NCBI GenBank assembly: GCA_026686845.1
Contig: JAIVEN010000015.1
Span: 24,967,501-25,031,500 of the forward strand
DNA from: Adenanthera pavonina
Taxonomy: Eukaryota > Streptophyta > Magnoliopsida > Fabales > Fabaceae
Direction: 5' to 3'
DNA length: 64,000 bases
The notes below the pieces were generated by a model. That model saw only the letters and a list, made by a program, of their open reading frames with translations. It was not told where the DNA came from and ran no database searches. Numbering within the stretch: the first letter of the stretch is position 1; each line of letters begins with the position of its first letter. Shown one piece after another: positions 1 through 11,533 of the stretch. Both the position numbers and the translations under genes were made by a program.

Positions 1-71
1 GAGTCATCAATTTTAGCAGAAATAACTCCATCTCTTCTAGATTCATCTTTCCGTTCCTCATCACCATACTC
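1..71 (-). CDS. NOC4: NOC4 exon 12, partial (from residue 443)
   Basis: Acceptor ATGAGCAG|GAG. Encodes EYGDEERKDESRRDGVISAK and IDDS, then runs off the window. It is an acidic linker like that following the CBF domain in other NOC4 proteins. Identity rests mainly on position and open phase. Confidence 0.8.
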
Positions 72-3000
72 CTGCTCATATAAGAAATTAATATCCAATC
101 AGAACAGACAGAAAGCAGTTATTTTTTCAAACAGATGCATCCAACCTGTTGCCAGGAGGAGCAAACTTCTAGAATTTGACACACAGACAAGATACTTCAA
201 ACTGATAGAAGATCATGGTCAATCCAACTACCCCTAAAGTTACATGAGGAAATTAAGGTTGCAAAACTAGTTTCTTGGTCACATAACCAAAAAGAATGTC
301 CGTATGTTGTCTTCAACATTGAAAAAGACTATTATGAGACCACCAGATTATGAATTCAAGTCCCATAAGCATGTCTTGTGATCCTCAATATCGGTTTTGA
401 TAATGCAAGTACAAAAACCAGGAAAAATAATTAAGAAAAAGGTATTATGTTTCACCCGATGAACCAAACAGCTGATAGAAGGATGCCTCCGCAAAAGATT
501 ATGAATCAAGGCAATGATAACCAATGCTCCTGAAGGAGAGACTGAAAGCAACAGCCTACTCAATTTCTTGGTAAATGAAGCAGCCAGGTAAGCTGGAAGA
601 AGATGTGACTTAAGGCAAGAATCAAGAAGCTGCAGATACCAGATTGAAAATGCTCAGAAATTAGAATATGTATAAGATTAACATAAACTGCAACAATTAA
701 TTGAATATAGTTTCATCATTCCTCATGCTGGTTCAAAATATTTCAAATTTTGAGATATTCAAGGACAAGTTTTTGCCTGTGTCTCAGATATGGCAAAGTG
801 TTCTATGTGAGATCTCACCATACTCATTTAATGGCTACTTTTCTTTCTTGTTCTTCTTCTTCTTTTTGGTAATACATTGAATGGCTACTTTTCTTTCATT
901 TTTTTTTTGTCATACATTTAACGGCTACCTTTTTTTTTTTTTCCGTGTAATACACTTGATGGCTACTTTTACTTTTTTCTTTTAGTGACATGCATCAAGA
1001 GGGCATTACTGTTTTGATACATCTTTTCAGTTTTCTGTTTTGCTACTTCTATATTGCTTAAAAGAATGCCTTAATCCTCTGTCGAAGTACCTTGCACTTT
1101 ATTTTGTTCCAATTAAAAGATTATTTATTCAAATTCAAATATATACACTAAAATAGAAAAATATGTTAGTCAATGGTCTGCATCAAACAAAATTTCTTGA
1201 GCAAGCCTATTAGGTTTAATAATTCATTACATCTTCTCATCCCTGAAAGCATGACTTATGCTGTGAACATCCAAATTTGTCTTCTCATCCTTTTAATTAT
1301 TGTAACTTGTAAGTGATAATAAACACAATTAACTAAGCTTCACCTGGAAAAACTTAGCACGATATTTAGCCATAAAGATGGATGGAACTAAGAGAGCATA
1401 GAGTTTTTCATAGAAATTTGGGTACTCCAATCCATGCTGGGTCATCAAGATGAAAAGGCTGCTAAGAGCCATGACACCAACAACACCCCCGACATCATAT
1501 GATCTTGTTAAGAAATCACTGCATATGAATAAAATTAACCAGTCAAATTCAACAAATATAAAAATTAAAATTACTTACCAAAAACAAAAATTACATTTCA
1601 TGTATCACAAAAACTTACCTTAACATATTAGGTTTTCGCAAATGAGGAATAACTGTTTGATGAAGGTTAAGTAGAACCTGATTAAAAAAAAAAAAATACT
1701 ATGTTGCTCAGGAAATAAATAAAACAAGGGCACAACTTATCACATTAATTTCAGAAAGGATAGTAGTAACCAGAATCACAGCTTCGATAGGAAATAAACA
1801 AACTTGAAGCCCAATGAAACAATAAAAACGAGACCAAAACTTTAAGGATATCATAATATCCTTAATTCAGGAACAAATGAAAAATTATTATTTAATGAAT
1901 CTTGTTTCTGCCAAGACCCAAACATATGCACCTAAAAGTATGGACCAAATATTTGAGGCTAGGTTTTTCAGCTTGGTAATATTCTCATGACATGGCAAAT
2001 ATACCGAACAACAAATACCACAGTATAGAAGCATTATGATATTTTGCACGAAATAAACATATCTTCTAACGTTTCAGGACACACAGTTACAATGCATATT
2101 CAAAAGCATAAAAACAGAAGTTACAGAACCATGAAGATTACCTCCTTGTATACATCAAGTGGAAGTGGCAATCTAAGATATGAAATCCATGCTTTAGAAA
2201 ATTTTAATTTCATCTTTTTGGCAATTTTGTTTGCAGAAGTTACCTATATGAATAAAATGAAATAAGAAAATTAATTGTTGCATCTTACAATAATCTAATA
2301 GAGGGTAGCATTGAACATTGCAACAAGAATCATGCCAAAATTTACATTACTGTTTTGCTTCTCAGTCTTCAGCTGGTTATCATCTAAGTCCACCTCATTA
2401 GAGAGCTGTTCATGATCACATTCTTTGGACAAAAAGCCTACTAATTTATGCACCAAAAAAAAAAAGGCCTACTAATTAATATACAATTAAACTGTAATTT
2501 CTATTAATAAGAAGAAAATAGTATTTCAATTTCATACAAATTCCAAAAGAACACACCCACACAAAATAAAAAAGCAACCTAAGAAATTAAATAGAGAAAT
2601 AAAAAAATTGGATAAAATAATAAGAATTCAATAACAAGAATTAACACACATCTCACAAATGACTTGGCTGACACATGGATGCAAAAAGAACTAACATATC
2701 TCAAGCGGATTGGCTGACGCATGGATGCGCTTGGAATGGATTTTGCAAATAAACGCACATATGCAGGTATGCATTTATATATCTCTTTTACACTTTAACA
2801 GAAATCATGGCTATGCATAAAATGAATTATTTTTTATGCACATCTTGATTTGCATCACAGCTAGTTAATTCTACATAATTTTCTGTGGCAAACATAGTTA
2901 AATAGAATAGCTTGATAATATGCAATAAAGTGCATGTATAAAAATATCAGGAATTGTAACTTATGATTTAAATTTATTGGATCACCATCTCCCAGGAGCC

Positions 3001-6000
3001 GAAAGGGAATCAAAATAAATTATGGTGCTGTGTTTGATTTTCTTGTCACTAATTAATGTTTTAAAAAATTTGTTAAGATTTTTTTATCTTAAAAAGAGAT
3101 GATGAAGGTTAATTACATCTCAGTTGAAGTCAGTAATGATGGATGTGGAAGAATAACTGAAAATATTGACATTAGATTATGAAGGTGAAGCCTATGACCA
3201 AGACAATGTAGGCAATGTAAATGATCTAGGTACAAATAAGGTGCAATTATAAGAACTAAGAAGTAAGTGATTAGGGATTGCAAGAAATTGATTGGTAAGT
3301 ATTTATTATGATTTCATAACTTTTATGGTCTGTCTTTAGGATTTTCTTTTTCCTCAAGAAGGCTGGTGCACTAAATACACCATGGAAACAGCCAGCCCAT
3401 ATTGCACCCACCTCACCTTAGGGCTGACACATCACATAGATCATGGCAGTCGAATGACACATTACAGATCACAGTGGTCAATGGCAGCACAGCAATACAA
3501 CTTATAATTCACAACTTTGGAAAAAAAACAAGGAAAGAAAAAAAGAGGGTGATAATAACAAAAAATAACAAGCAATCACCTGATTTACTCCACATCTCAA
3601 TACTAAATGGTTTATCCAAGCCTTCAATAGGGGAGACACGCGATATAGTGTAATATATATTGCGGATGACATGCTCCAAACTGAAAGAGTACATTCCCAT
3701 GTCACCAATAAAAATAAATCAAAATCTGATTAAGTTGATCTATACATCAGGAAGTTTCAAACACAGAAACAAGTCTCTGGGAGAAGAACAAGGCATTTTA
3801 ATTTGTAATAGAACATTGTTGAGTTTCCAAGCGAAGCCTATTGCTTAAAGCATTTTTTGCAACATGGCACAGTATTGTAGCAATAAAAAATCCAAAATAG
3901 CAAACTATTACCAGCATGAAAAGTCACGTGTATGACATGGCAAATTCTTTTAAAACACAGTCACACCATTTTTCAAGTATCTTGCATCACATGAGTGTCC
4001 AGCATTGACACCACACAACATACATATGATGTATGAACATATGACTCCTGCTGAACATGGATCAGATTTGAGCCAGTATAGCTCAAGCTTGAATGACATT
4101 TATTTTTTTGGGAGGGGAGGATAGAATGAAAGACTAGATAACCAATCTTAACGATGACTGAAGTCACTTTTCCTTTCTTTTGTACATGAATAACTTGACT
4201 TCTATAGATTAACAACTTCTGGTTTAATGTTTGCTTAATGCTCAATACAAGACAACTCAAAAAGATCTTATCATTTGCTTGGTGCACATAATACATAGTT
4301 AAGCTTACACATCAAAGTTCTCTAATACAACATAAAGATGTATGACTAAATCAAACCCTGAGGGGCCGACCAAAAAAATAGATCTAATTACGTTTTAAAA
4401 AAATTTTGGTAAAAATTATAAAACGACTCTTAATAAATTTTCATATAAGTCCCTATCAAGAACAAGTTAGGGATCTAAGAGCAAGCCAAGCTGCAAATGA
4501 AGAGTCCTATCATATTGGCGCAAGCTACAGTTCCCTAGGAAGGGGGTAAGGTAGCAAGGCGTCAATTGTTTATCTAGTCAACTATACATTCAATACTTCC
4601 ATCTCATTTGCCAATAATAAGTCGTGCAAGCACTATATGAATATTTTTTACAATAGTAATCAAGTCAGACTAGGATAGCTAGCATCAAATGGCCTAGCCT
4701 GGTATCTTCAATTTTTTAGGCTTAACCCAAACAAAGATGCCAAAAACAATTATTGATCATGTTAAGGTTGAATATAAGCATATGGGAGCACATGAGAGGG
4801 CAACCGGAGCTCTGATCACCCGCAGATGACTCATCTGCATTGTCTAAGGCAGGTGGTGGGATAGGTGTACCCGTGGGGAGGCTGCACAGAGGTTGGAATG
4901 ATGCATAACCATTGAAGAAGGTTAGTTTCTTTTTATAAAAGTGGGAATGAAAAGGATAAAGGAAGAGAGTCACTAGTCACTAGAGTGATGCACAATCACT
5001 ACCAGCTTTCATACTGTGAAGAGTATAGTATATGAAAGACAGGTAGAGAGTGTAAGAAATGTTGTTATTAAGTGCACTTACATAAACTTACTATAAATGA
5101 GAGCCTAATGTAATAATAGCTAATGATTAAAGAATAATTACAACATAAATACAGAACCAAATCTCCCAAATTATGTTCAATCAATCATAATAAGTAGTAA
5201 ATCAATCACCATCAACAGTTCAACCAACATAACTTGGACACCAAGCTTTACAAGTGTACATTGGCTCAATGGACCCAATAAACCTGGTTCACCCCAATCA
5301 ATTTGGGCTAGGTCAGGTCAAGATTTGATATATGTTTAAACTAAAGAAACCAGGGAAGGCTACATAACCAGGTCAAGCTGGGCACCAAGCAAAGTTGCCA
5401 AGTACTTCAACCCAATCTGGCTAGGTAATATATTTTTTAAAATTTTCAACACCCTGCCACACCAGCTAAACCTAATTCCCTTAACCCCTGCTCCCCTTTA
5501 AACCACTAGTCACAACATCATTAGCCATACCCCCTCACCTCCTAAATTCTTGAGCTCCTCTTCTCCTTCCCACATTCTCTTTTCAACCTCCCTCTTCCCT
5601 TTTCTTTTTTGCTCCCACAGCCACCTCTCAAAGCTCTCCAGTCTATTTCCGACAAAACTCATCTTCTGTCATTTCTTACAATCTCACTTTTGAACCAGGT
5701 TCCTGATCATTCCCTTGGTAGAAGACACCATCAACGTGGGCAGTTGGTAGCAAGCTCAAATTGGTAAGGAGGCAGGAAAAAATTATCTATATCTTGGAAC
5801 CTTCAATGAATTCTTTTAAAATTCACTAATCAATTTTTCTAAGTTATTTTCAATAATTCTGCTTTTTTGGCATCTGCATCTCTTGTACCATGTTCCCAAT
5901 AATTGGAAGAGACTAAAAGGTTACTTTATGGCTTTGACAAGCTACTCCTTGATGTATTCTCAACTCTTTGAACTTGTCTTTCTAGCCATAAATCACAATA

Positions 6001-8954
6001 AAGTTGATCTATAGCCACTTAAACATTATCTGCTATCTAGTCTTCAAAACACAACTTTGATAATGTTGTTGGTTCAGACTTGCATGAGAATATTCTATGC
6101 AAATGATTGTTTTTAATATTGTTAATCTATATTATTTATTTTTTTGGCTTATCGATCGGGCAACCCAAAACCAGTATTGGCCCAATCCTAGTTAAGATAG
6201 GCAATGGGAAAGCATTGTACCAAAACAAGCCATGGGCCAAAAATGCTAGCCCAAAAATGTTTTAAGGGTACTCCTAGGCTTGGTTTGATTCAGTTTTGGG
6301 AAAACACCAAACCAAACCAAACTAATTGATTTGCCGTATTTTGAGACCTTTTCAGATTTGCTTTTAATCTGGTTCGGTTCTAAATTTGGTTTGGCTCAAT
6401 TTGGATTGGTTTGGATCATACTTAAATGAATTTTTCTATTAAAAAAATAGCATCCTTCAAAAATTAAATCAGATAGGTTCCATATAGATACTTTATGAAC
6501 ACAAATTATATCTAAATATCTAAATAATTTTATAAAATATGGATCTTTTTATGTAAAAATTTTGTGAATTCTTTTCACATAATTATTTATAACAACACAA
6601 CTTATGTACATTCTTCTCCCTAACCAATAAATGTCATGTAATCTTGTTCATGGGTCATCTTACTCATTATAGGTTAAGAGACTTATGTTAATGGGTAGTA
6701 TAAATAGGAAATATGTTAAATAAGAAAAGAAAATGTATTAAATAACTATAGCAGTTGTATAAAAGAAGGAAAATAGGTTTAACTGCAAAATCAAAAGTAA
6801 ACCTTATTTTAGTTCGGTTTTGACCGGTTCATGTCGGTTTGAATCAATTTAATCAGTTTTGAACACCCTCAATTTCAAGACAGGCACCAAGCTAAAGCTA
6901 ACACCCAACGCAGCCCATTTACACCCGTCACCAAGTTTAGATGATGAAGTTTAGTGTTAAATTGAGTGAAACACTAGGCTAGCCCAATACCCAACCTGGC
7001 AAAAAACTAGGCTCAAGAACTTTCATTTCTTTAAAAGTTAACAAAACATAAAACTGGATATAGTATACTTTTTAGTAAAGAATTTTTTTCTCCAAAAAAA
7101 GACTAATTTTTATTCTATTCAGTGTTACGCAATGCATCACCAAACCTTAGATAGTATTATCTTACATGAAATACTATCTTATATAATGTCACTCCAAAAA
7201 CCTAATAGTAAGTTTTGTGAGAAAATAATTGTATAATATACTTGGAATACATAATAATGACAGTCGTGGTTTTCCAGAATTATATCACATATAGAAAGTT
7301 CTAAAAATCAATTTGTCATATTATGTTATGTTCTATATTTTATATTTTTTGAAGTTTAACATATCACTGCGTCCATGTGAGTGTGTGTGCTTTATAGGAG
7401 ACAAAGAAATATGATTATTTTTATACAAGATGGTCAGGCAGCTTAGTTCTCCAAAGTTATAGAAGCAAAGACGGTAATAGAATCAAACAACTCACAATCC
7501 TTACAATAAACAAAAGAACATCCTATAGTGCAAACTACAAGACAACCCAAACTTATTAATAAAAGAAATGAAAAAGAATAAAAGTATATGAAAACAAAGA
7601 AACAATATAGGCCATACGAACCTGGGGTTCAATGGACTTTCATCAATGCCATCTGCATTTGCAATTCTATTATCTAAAAAGTACAAGCAACTAAGTTATC
7701 AAATGGAAATTACCCATAATTGGAAATTAGAAAAGAATATTATTTACGATTTCAAGAAAAAGATAAATAACCAAAGGTCTAAGAGAAGCGTCCCTTTGGG
7801 GACAACTGATAAAATTGATACAGTAAATGGAGGATTAGGAGAGCTCCTGTGGTAGAATGAAATGTCCAGAGAACTAAGAGACGCAAGACAGGTAAAGTAC
7901 CTGATATATCCTTTCCTTCCAATGTCCTAGCAAACTTTTCCAGGCTTATATATGTAAAATAACTGTACGAGTTGTCGTCAGTAATGTATTCAATGTGCAG
8001 AACAAAACAAAACTAAAATAGATGGGGTGGAATTTCTAAAATTACAAAAATGAACAAGCTGATTCCCATAATTCAGTACAGACTATAGATGTACAACACA
8101 GACAAAATATTTGTTAAAGTGTGGCAGCCTTTTATATTACTGGAAAATTTAAATACAGGTGGGCGGCAGTAACTAGCAAGGCATAAATCAACCAAAAGGA
8201 ATACATATTTCACAAAGAAAATAATGGTAACATAATTATACCGGACGTCCATATATTTGAAATACTTTGATGCGAGTAATTCCACCAGAAAAACAACTGG
8301 AGCAGAAGAGTGAACCTGAACCAAAATATGAATACCCCTCCTATCACATAATGCAACAATTGGAGGAGGAAAATCTTACAAAGCTATGTCACAGGTGAAT
8401 TGGTAACTTACAATACTATGCAGAAGCCTGTGATATATAGCGGAGTGAAACTTTCCCCTATTTGCCTCCTTCACAAATTCCATTATAACATCTAACACAA
8501 CCTCCTGTTTCGTAACCCGAAGGATGAATATATATATATATATATATATCAGAAATAACAAACAAAGATTCTCCTTTATGAGGAAAAAAAAAAAGAATAG
8601 TCAGCCAGTCACCTTGAGTGTTTCTTCAGATTGAGGCGATACCAAAACGTCGATAAGCGACTTGATGAAATCATCGAACTTGGAACGGATCCAAGCACGG
8701 TATATGAGTTGGGGATCGGGGTTGGATGGGTCAAGGGAGGAGGATGAAGAGGAAAGGAGGTCGGGGAGGTGGGGAAGGAAGAAAGATTGGAGAGAAAGAA
8801 GGGATTCGAGGACGTATTGAGGAGGGGAAGTTGGGGAAACAAAGGAAAGAAGGAGAGGAAGGTTGTTGATATGAGCTCGGGAGGACAGAAGCTGGAGGCC
8901 CAGGGTCTTCACATCTGACAGACTAGTGCTTTTCCCCTTCTTCTTCGAGGCCAT
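1..8954 (-). CDS. NOC4: NOC4 homologue, nucleolar complex protein (CBF/Mak21 family), 12 exons seen, C-terminus off the window
   Basis: In yeast and plants NOC4 acts in the nucleolus, with NOP14, in maturation and export of the small ribosomal subunit. Twelve exons, all with GT-AG introns and consistent phases, read 465 codons from the ATG at 8954 to the window edge. Exons, 5' to 3' on the minus strand: 8954-8613, 8504-8412, 8315-8242, 7962-7901, 7673-7622, 3680-3580, 2437-2346, 2243-2142, 1677-1619, 1518-1344, 629-456, 71-1. The CBF domain occupies about residues 290-442, with blocks such as KAWISYLRLPLPLDVYKE, SYDVGGVVGVMALSSLFILM, GLEYPNFYEKLYALL and LPAYLAASFTKKLSRLLLSV. The N-terminus begins MASKKKGKSTSLSDVKTLG. 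The frame stays open upstream to 9059, but those residues do not look conserved, so I chose the Met at 8954. Plant NOC4 is somewhat under 600 residues, so roughly the last fifth lies outside. No stops interrupt the exons; the gene looks functional. Confidence 0.93.
456..629 (-). CDS. NOC4: NOC4 exon 11 (residues 385-442)
   Basis: Acceptor CTGCAG|CTTCTT and donor CATCGG|GTGAAA, phase 0 at both ends. Encodes LLDSCLKSHLLPAYLAASFT, then KKLSRLLLSVSPSGALVIIA and LIHNLLRRHPSISCLVHR. Confidence 0.95.
1344..1518 (-). CDS. NOC4: NOC4 exon 10 (residues 326-384)
   Basis: Acceptor TGCAG|TGATTTC and donor TTCCAG|GTGAAG. Encodes DFLTRSYDVGGVVGVMALSS, then LFILMTQHGLEYPNFYEKLY and ALLVPSIFMAKYRAKFFQ. This is the most conserved part of the CBF domain. 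Confidence 0.95.
1619..1677 (-). CDS. NOC4: NOC4 exon 9 (residues 307-326)
   Basis: Acceptor CAG|GTTCTA after a long pyrimidine tract, donor TTAAG|GTAAGT. Encodes VLLNLHQTVIPHLRKPNML; the last two bases (AG) join exon 10 to give Ser. Confidence 0.92.
2142..2243 (-). CDS. NOC4: NOC4 exon 8 (residues 273-306)
   Basis: Acceptor CATATAG|GTA and donor AAGGAG|GTAATC, phase 0 at both ends. Encodes IAKKMKLKFSKAWISYLRLP and ends LPLDVYKE. This is the entry into the CBF domain. Confidence 0.92.
2346..2437 (-). CDS. NOC4: NOC4 exon 7 (residues 241-272)
   Basis: Acceptor ATTAGTAG|GC, a tandem NAGNAG acceptor, and donor AGTAAT|GTAAAT. Encodes the hydrophilic segment FLSKECDHEQLSNEVDLDDN followed by QLKTEKQNSN. 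Phase fits exon 6 (one base carried over) and exon 8. Confidence 0.85.
3580..3680 (-). CDS. NOC4: NOC4 exon 6 (residues 208-241)
   Basis: Acceptor CTTTCAG|TTTGG and donor TCAG|GTGATT. Encodes LEHVIRNIYYTISRVSPIEG and continues to MWSKS. This is the conserved NIYY...SxxSP block. It lies 3.9 kb downstream of exon 5. Confidence 0.9.
3681..7621 (-). other. NOC4 intron 5, unusually long (3.9 kb)
   Basis: The other introns visible here are about 80-900 bases. This one is much longer and holds no supported exon. Around 5450-5700 there is a C/T-rich stretch. Around 6240-6420 and 6800-6860 there are dense runs of AAACCAAACC and GGTTTGG/GGTTCGG words on both strands, which suggest an old MITE-like insertion. 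I could not fix its ends or a target duplication. Confidence 0.5.
7622..7673 (-). CDS. NOC4: NOC4 exon 5 (residues 191-207)
   Basis: Acceptor TTTTTAG|ATAAT and donor CCCAG|GTTCGT. Encodes NRIANADGIDESPLNP, a variable acidic linker. It is placed by phase and splice-site agreement more than by conservation. Confidence 0.8.
7901..7962 (-). CDS. NOC4: NOC4 exon 4 (residues 170-190)
   Basis: Too short for a simple ORF scan. Acceptor TACAG|TTATTT and donor TCAG|GTACTT. Encodes YFTYISLEKFARTLEGKDIS. Phases match exons 3 and 5 exactly. Confidence 0.9.
8242..8315 (-). CDS. NOC4: NOC4 exon 3 (residues 146-170)
   Basis: Acceptor GGTTCAG|GTT and donor GTCCG|GTATAA. Encodes VHSSAPVVFLVELLASKYFK plus YMDV. 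Leaves two bases (CG) that join exon 4 to make Arg. Confidence 0.9.
8412..8504 (-). CDS. NOC4: NOC4 exon 2 (residues 115-145)
   Basis: Acceptor AACAG|GAG and donor ATT|GTAAGT, phase 0 at both ends. Encodes EVVLDVIMEFVKEANRGKFH and then SAIYHRLLHSI, a conserved NOC4 block. Confidence 0.92.
8528..8549. repeat. (AT)n microsatellite in NOC4 intron 1
   Basis: About eleven AT units, next to the acceptor side of exon 2. Likely polymorphic in length. Confidence 0.9.
8613..8954 (-). CDS. NOC4: NOC4 exon 1 (residues 1-114)
   Basis: Starts at ATGGCCTCGAAG and ends ...ETLKVLK-type boundary at AAG|GTGACT, phase 0. It carries a lysine-rich start (KKKGK), the block LGLQLLSSRAHINNLPLLLS, and a serine run. 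The end of the exon includes LIYRAWIRSKFDDFIKSLID, typical of the plant NOC4 N-terminal domain. Confidence 0.93.
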
Positions 8955-9011
8955 GCTTGCTCGCGCAACCAGAGCTACAGCTGCAGGCTTTGAGGGGTTT
9001 AGCACGACAGC

Positions 9012-9019
9012 TAGGGTTT
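9012..9019 (-). promoter_or_regulatory. telo-box (AAACCCTA) in the NOC4 5' region
   Basis: AAACCCTA on the gene strand, about 58 bases upstream of the NOC4 ATG. Telo-boxes are known to be enriched near the transcription start of plant ribosomal-protein and ribosome-biogenesis genes, which fits NOC4. Function here is inferred. Confidence 0.6.
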
Positions 9020-9115
9020 TAGAAACGTACCCTGTACGATACGATATGCGTAGGGTCACAGGCTAGTAAAAAATTTTCCCTTTGTTAAGCATAAACGCAT
9101 GTCTTGAACAAATAA

Positions 9116-9123
9116 TAGGGTTT
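9116..9123 (-). promoter_or_regulatory. second telo-box upstream of NOC4
   Basis: A second AAACCCTA in the same orientation, about 100 bases further upstream. Two copies in one short promoter make a chance match less likely. Confidence 0.5.
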
Positions 9124-9494
9124 TGTGATCAAAAAAATAAATAAATTCAAAACAAAATATTAAAAATCAAATCAGTTATTAAATTAATTGAAATATCAAT
9201 TTAAGATTTAATAATTAAATTTACATTGCACAGGATTAGTCCAATAATAAATAAATTAATATAATTTGAATAATATAAATAAAAAATATAAAAAATATTT
9301 ATTCATAATTATAAATTAACATTTAAACTAAAATAAAAGCAATAGAATTCTACAATATTCACCGGCGATCATTCACCATAAAAATAAACATCATAATTTC
9401 ATAAACAACCATAACCATGTTCATCCACAAGAAATCTACTAACTCACTAAAGGTATTTTTGCAAAAACACAGCACATCCCCCTACTAGGTTCTC

Positions 9495-9567
9495 AACTCA
9501 AAGGCTACGAGTCATAAATATAATCTCATCACTAACTCAAAGGCTACGGGTCATAAATATAATCTCA
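9495..9567. repeat. 34-bp direct repeat, two copies
   Basis: AACTCAAAGGCTACG(A/G)GTCATAAATATAATCTCA occurs at 9495-9528 and 9534-9567, with one mismatch and a 5-base gap. A recent local duplication upstream of NOC4. Confidence 0.85.
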
Positions 9568-9763
9568 AAATACAACCACACATTTTCCATCTCCATAAAT
9601 ATGCAAGTAGCAGTATCTATATTGTTTAACAATCAACATACACGCCTATAAGTAGAAAAAATTTTAGCAAAAAAAAAACTACATGTAGAAAAAATAGTAT
9701 ACTATATTCAAGCCAATTTGTGATAGTGGTAGACAAATTTGTCACTTAAGGGGGATTAAATCA

Positions 9764-9781
9764 ATATATATATATATATAT
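9764..9781. repeat. (AT)n microsatellite
   Basis: About nine AT units in the intergenic region. Confidence 0.85.
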
Positions 9782-10353
9782 GATATTGCTGATAGTTTCA
9801 CAGATTAAATCAGAAAAAAGTAGTATATTCAAGCTAACTTGCACAAAAATGGAAACTTACCTAACCATATGAACAACCCAAGCTCCAAGAGTGAAAGACT
9901 AATTCTAAAATATATGCTACGGTAGAATGAGAACAAACTACTAGATCACAAAGACAAAACTAACCAATTAAAAAGACAATGGAAATCAACGAATTGAAAG
10001 AAGTATAAAAATCAGACCAATACATTGTTGTCAATTTTTATTTTTTAACTAGCATTATTATATATAATCGTGTATGAGATACCAATTATGTCCATGTTAT
10101 TTGAACTACCTTATCAATCAAAGCCCAGTGAATTAATACTAAAAAAAGAAAAGGAAACAGAGTAGTGAAGAAGGAGAAATCGAACAGCAAGTGAACAAAG
10201 TGTTGAAGAACTCACCAAATTGAGAGGCAATGCTCTAACAGAGTAACACCAATGAGGAGCTAAGGATGATAGACTGAGGCTGCGAGGATGACGGGAGAGG
10301 TGAAGAACTTAATAGAGGGTACGATAATCGAGAAAAAAGTTCACTGTGGATTC

Positions 10354-10616
10354 TATTAGGAAACAAACATATTATGACATTATATTTTATTTTTCATGAA
10401 ATTACCTATTATCTACTGCTGTGTCATTTAATAGATGTTAGTTAAGCTGTGTCGCTTTGGTTTCAGGCCTATGTATTTGTATGTTGAACACTTTCGAAGT
10501 TAGTCATGCGAATAGTGGATATCTTCTTTGTTTTCTCTCTTTCTTTTCTTCTCTCTTCTTCTTCCCTTCTCTTTCTTAGTTTATGTTCCCGCCAATTTCT
10601 TCTCTATACCTTAACA
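10354..10616 (+). repeat. gypsy 5' LTR
   Basis: Matches 25522-25785 from TATTAGGAAACAAAC to CTCTATACCTTAACA. It ends in TAACA. The 3' copy may start earlier, at TGTTATGGG (25505), giving TGTTA...TAACA ends. If so, the first bases of this copy are lost or rearranged. Confidence 0.88.
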
Positions 10617-10617
10617 T

Positions 10618-10629
10618 TGGTATCAGATC
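10618..10629 (+). other. primer-binding site, initiator Met tRNA type
   Basis: TGGTATCAGATC begins two bases after the 5' LTR. It is one base off the usual TGGTATCAGAGC complement of the initiator Met tRNA 3' end. Confidence 0.85.
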
Positions 10630-10640
10630 AGGCCACATCC

Positions 10641-11533
10641 ATGGCCGACAATACTAGATCCCAACTTAGCCTATGAGAGATGGAGGATAGCTTATGCGCA
10701 GAGATGAATCAACGCATTACTTCTATCGAGTAATTGGTGGATTAGTGATTTGGTTCCATACAGAAACAATTGGTTGAATTAATAGATTATATGCGTGGTT
10801 TGTCTATGTAGATTCCTGATTTAGCCAATGGCAGTAATAATCGAGATAGACTCTAAGTTGATAATCGTGTTAAGTATCAAGTGCCAACACGCTTTACGAA
10901 GGTAGATTTTCCACCATTCTCTAAATCGGATGTGCTAAGTTGGTTGTCTAAATGCGAGAGGTTCTTTGTGCTTGATGGAACACCAGAAGGAAGGAAAGTT
11001 TTGATTGCTAGTTTATCCCTAAGTGAACCAGCTTATTGATGGTACCAGAATTTTGAACAGGGATTCACTGGAATCATTCCATGGAACATATTTGCTGATG
11101 CTATTAAGGCAAGGTTTGGTCCCTTGTATGACAGTCCACTGGAAGAATTGATGCAATTAAAACATATTGGGTCACTTGCCAAATTCCAATCTAATTTTAA
11201 CAATTTAATTTGTCAATTCAATTAATTGAAGAACAGAAGCTAAGTTGCTTTATAGGAGCTCTTAAGTCTTAAGCTCGAATTGGATGTGGGAGTAAAATTA
11301 TTACACCCCCAGACATTATTAAAAGCTTTAAAACTGGCAAAATTACAAGAAAGAAATCTGGAACCTATGCAAAAATAGACTCTTGCACTCATAGGTGGAA
11401 GAGGACCAGCTATGACATCGAGAGGTATATTACCTTTGCCTAATACTTTTAAAATTTTAAATGTAGAAGGCAATAAAGCATCTAGTTCTATGGCTTCTTC
11501 TGCATTAGTAAAGAAGGACACCAAGGTGGGTGG
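10641..11533 (+). pseudogene. gypsy gag, N-terminal part
   Basis: Begins MADNTRSQLSL and is soon stopped. Recognisable capsid-type stretches follow: PTRFTKVDFPPFSKSDVLSW, then WLSKCERFF and WYQNFEQG. At least four in-frame stops are seen before the sequence meets SIRE-A at 11534. The rest of gag resumes at 21931. Confidence 0.8.

Larger units (their letters stand above)
9124..10344. other. intergenic, no gene seen
   Basis: AT-rich sequence between the NOC4 promoter and the gypsy element. Apart from the repeats listed I see no coding signal on either strand. Confidence 0.6.

Noticed and set aside
8955..9059. In-frame N-terminal extension of the NOC4 first exon to a Met at 9059
   Set aside because: The extra 35 residues do not look like NOC4 and overlap the telo-box region. 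The Met at 8954 begins the conserved MASKK start.
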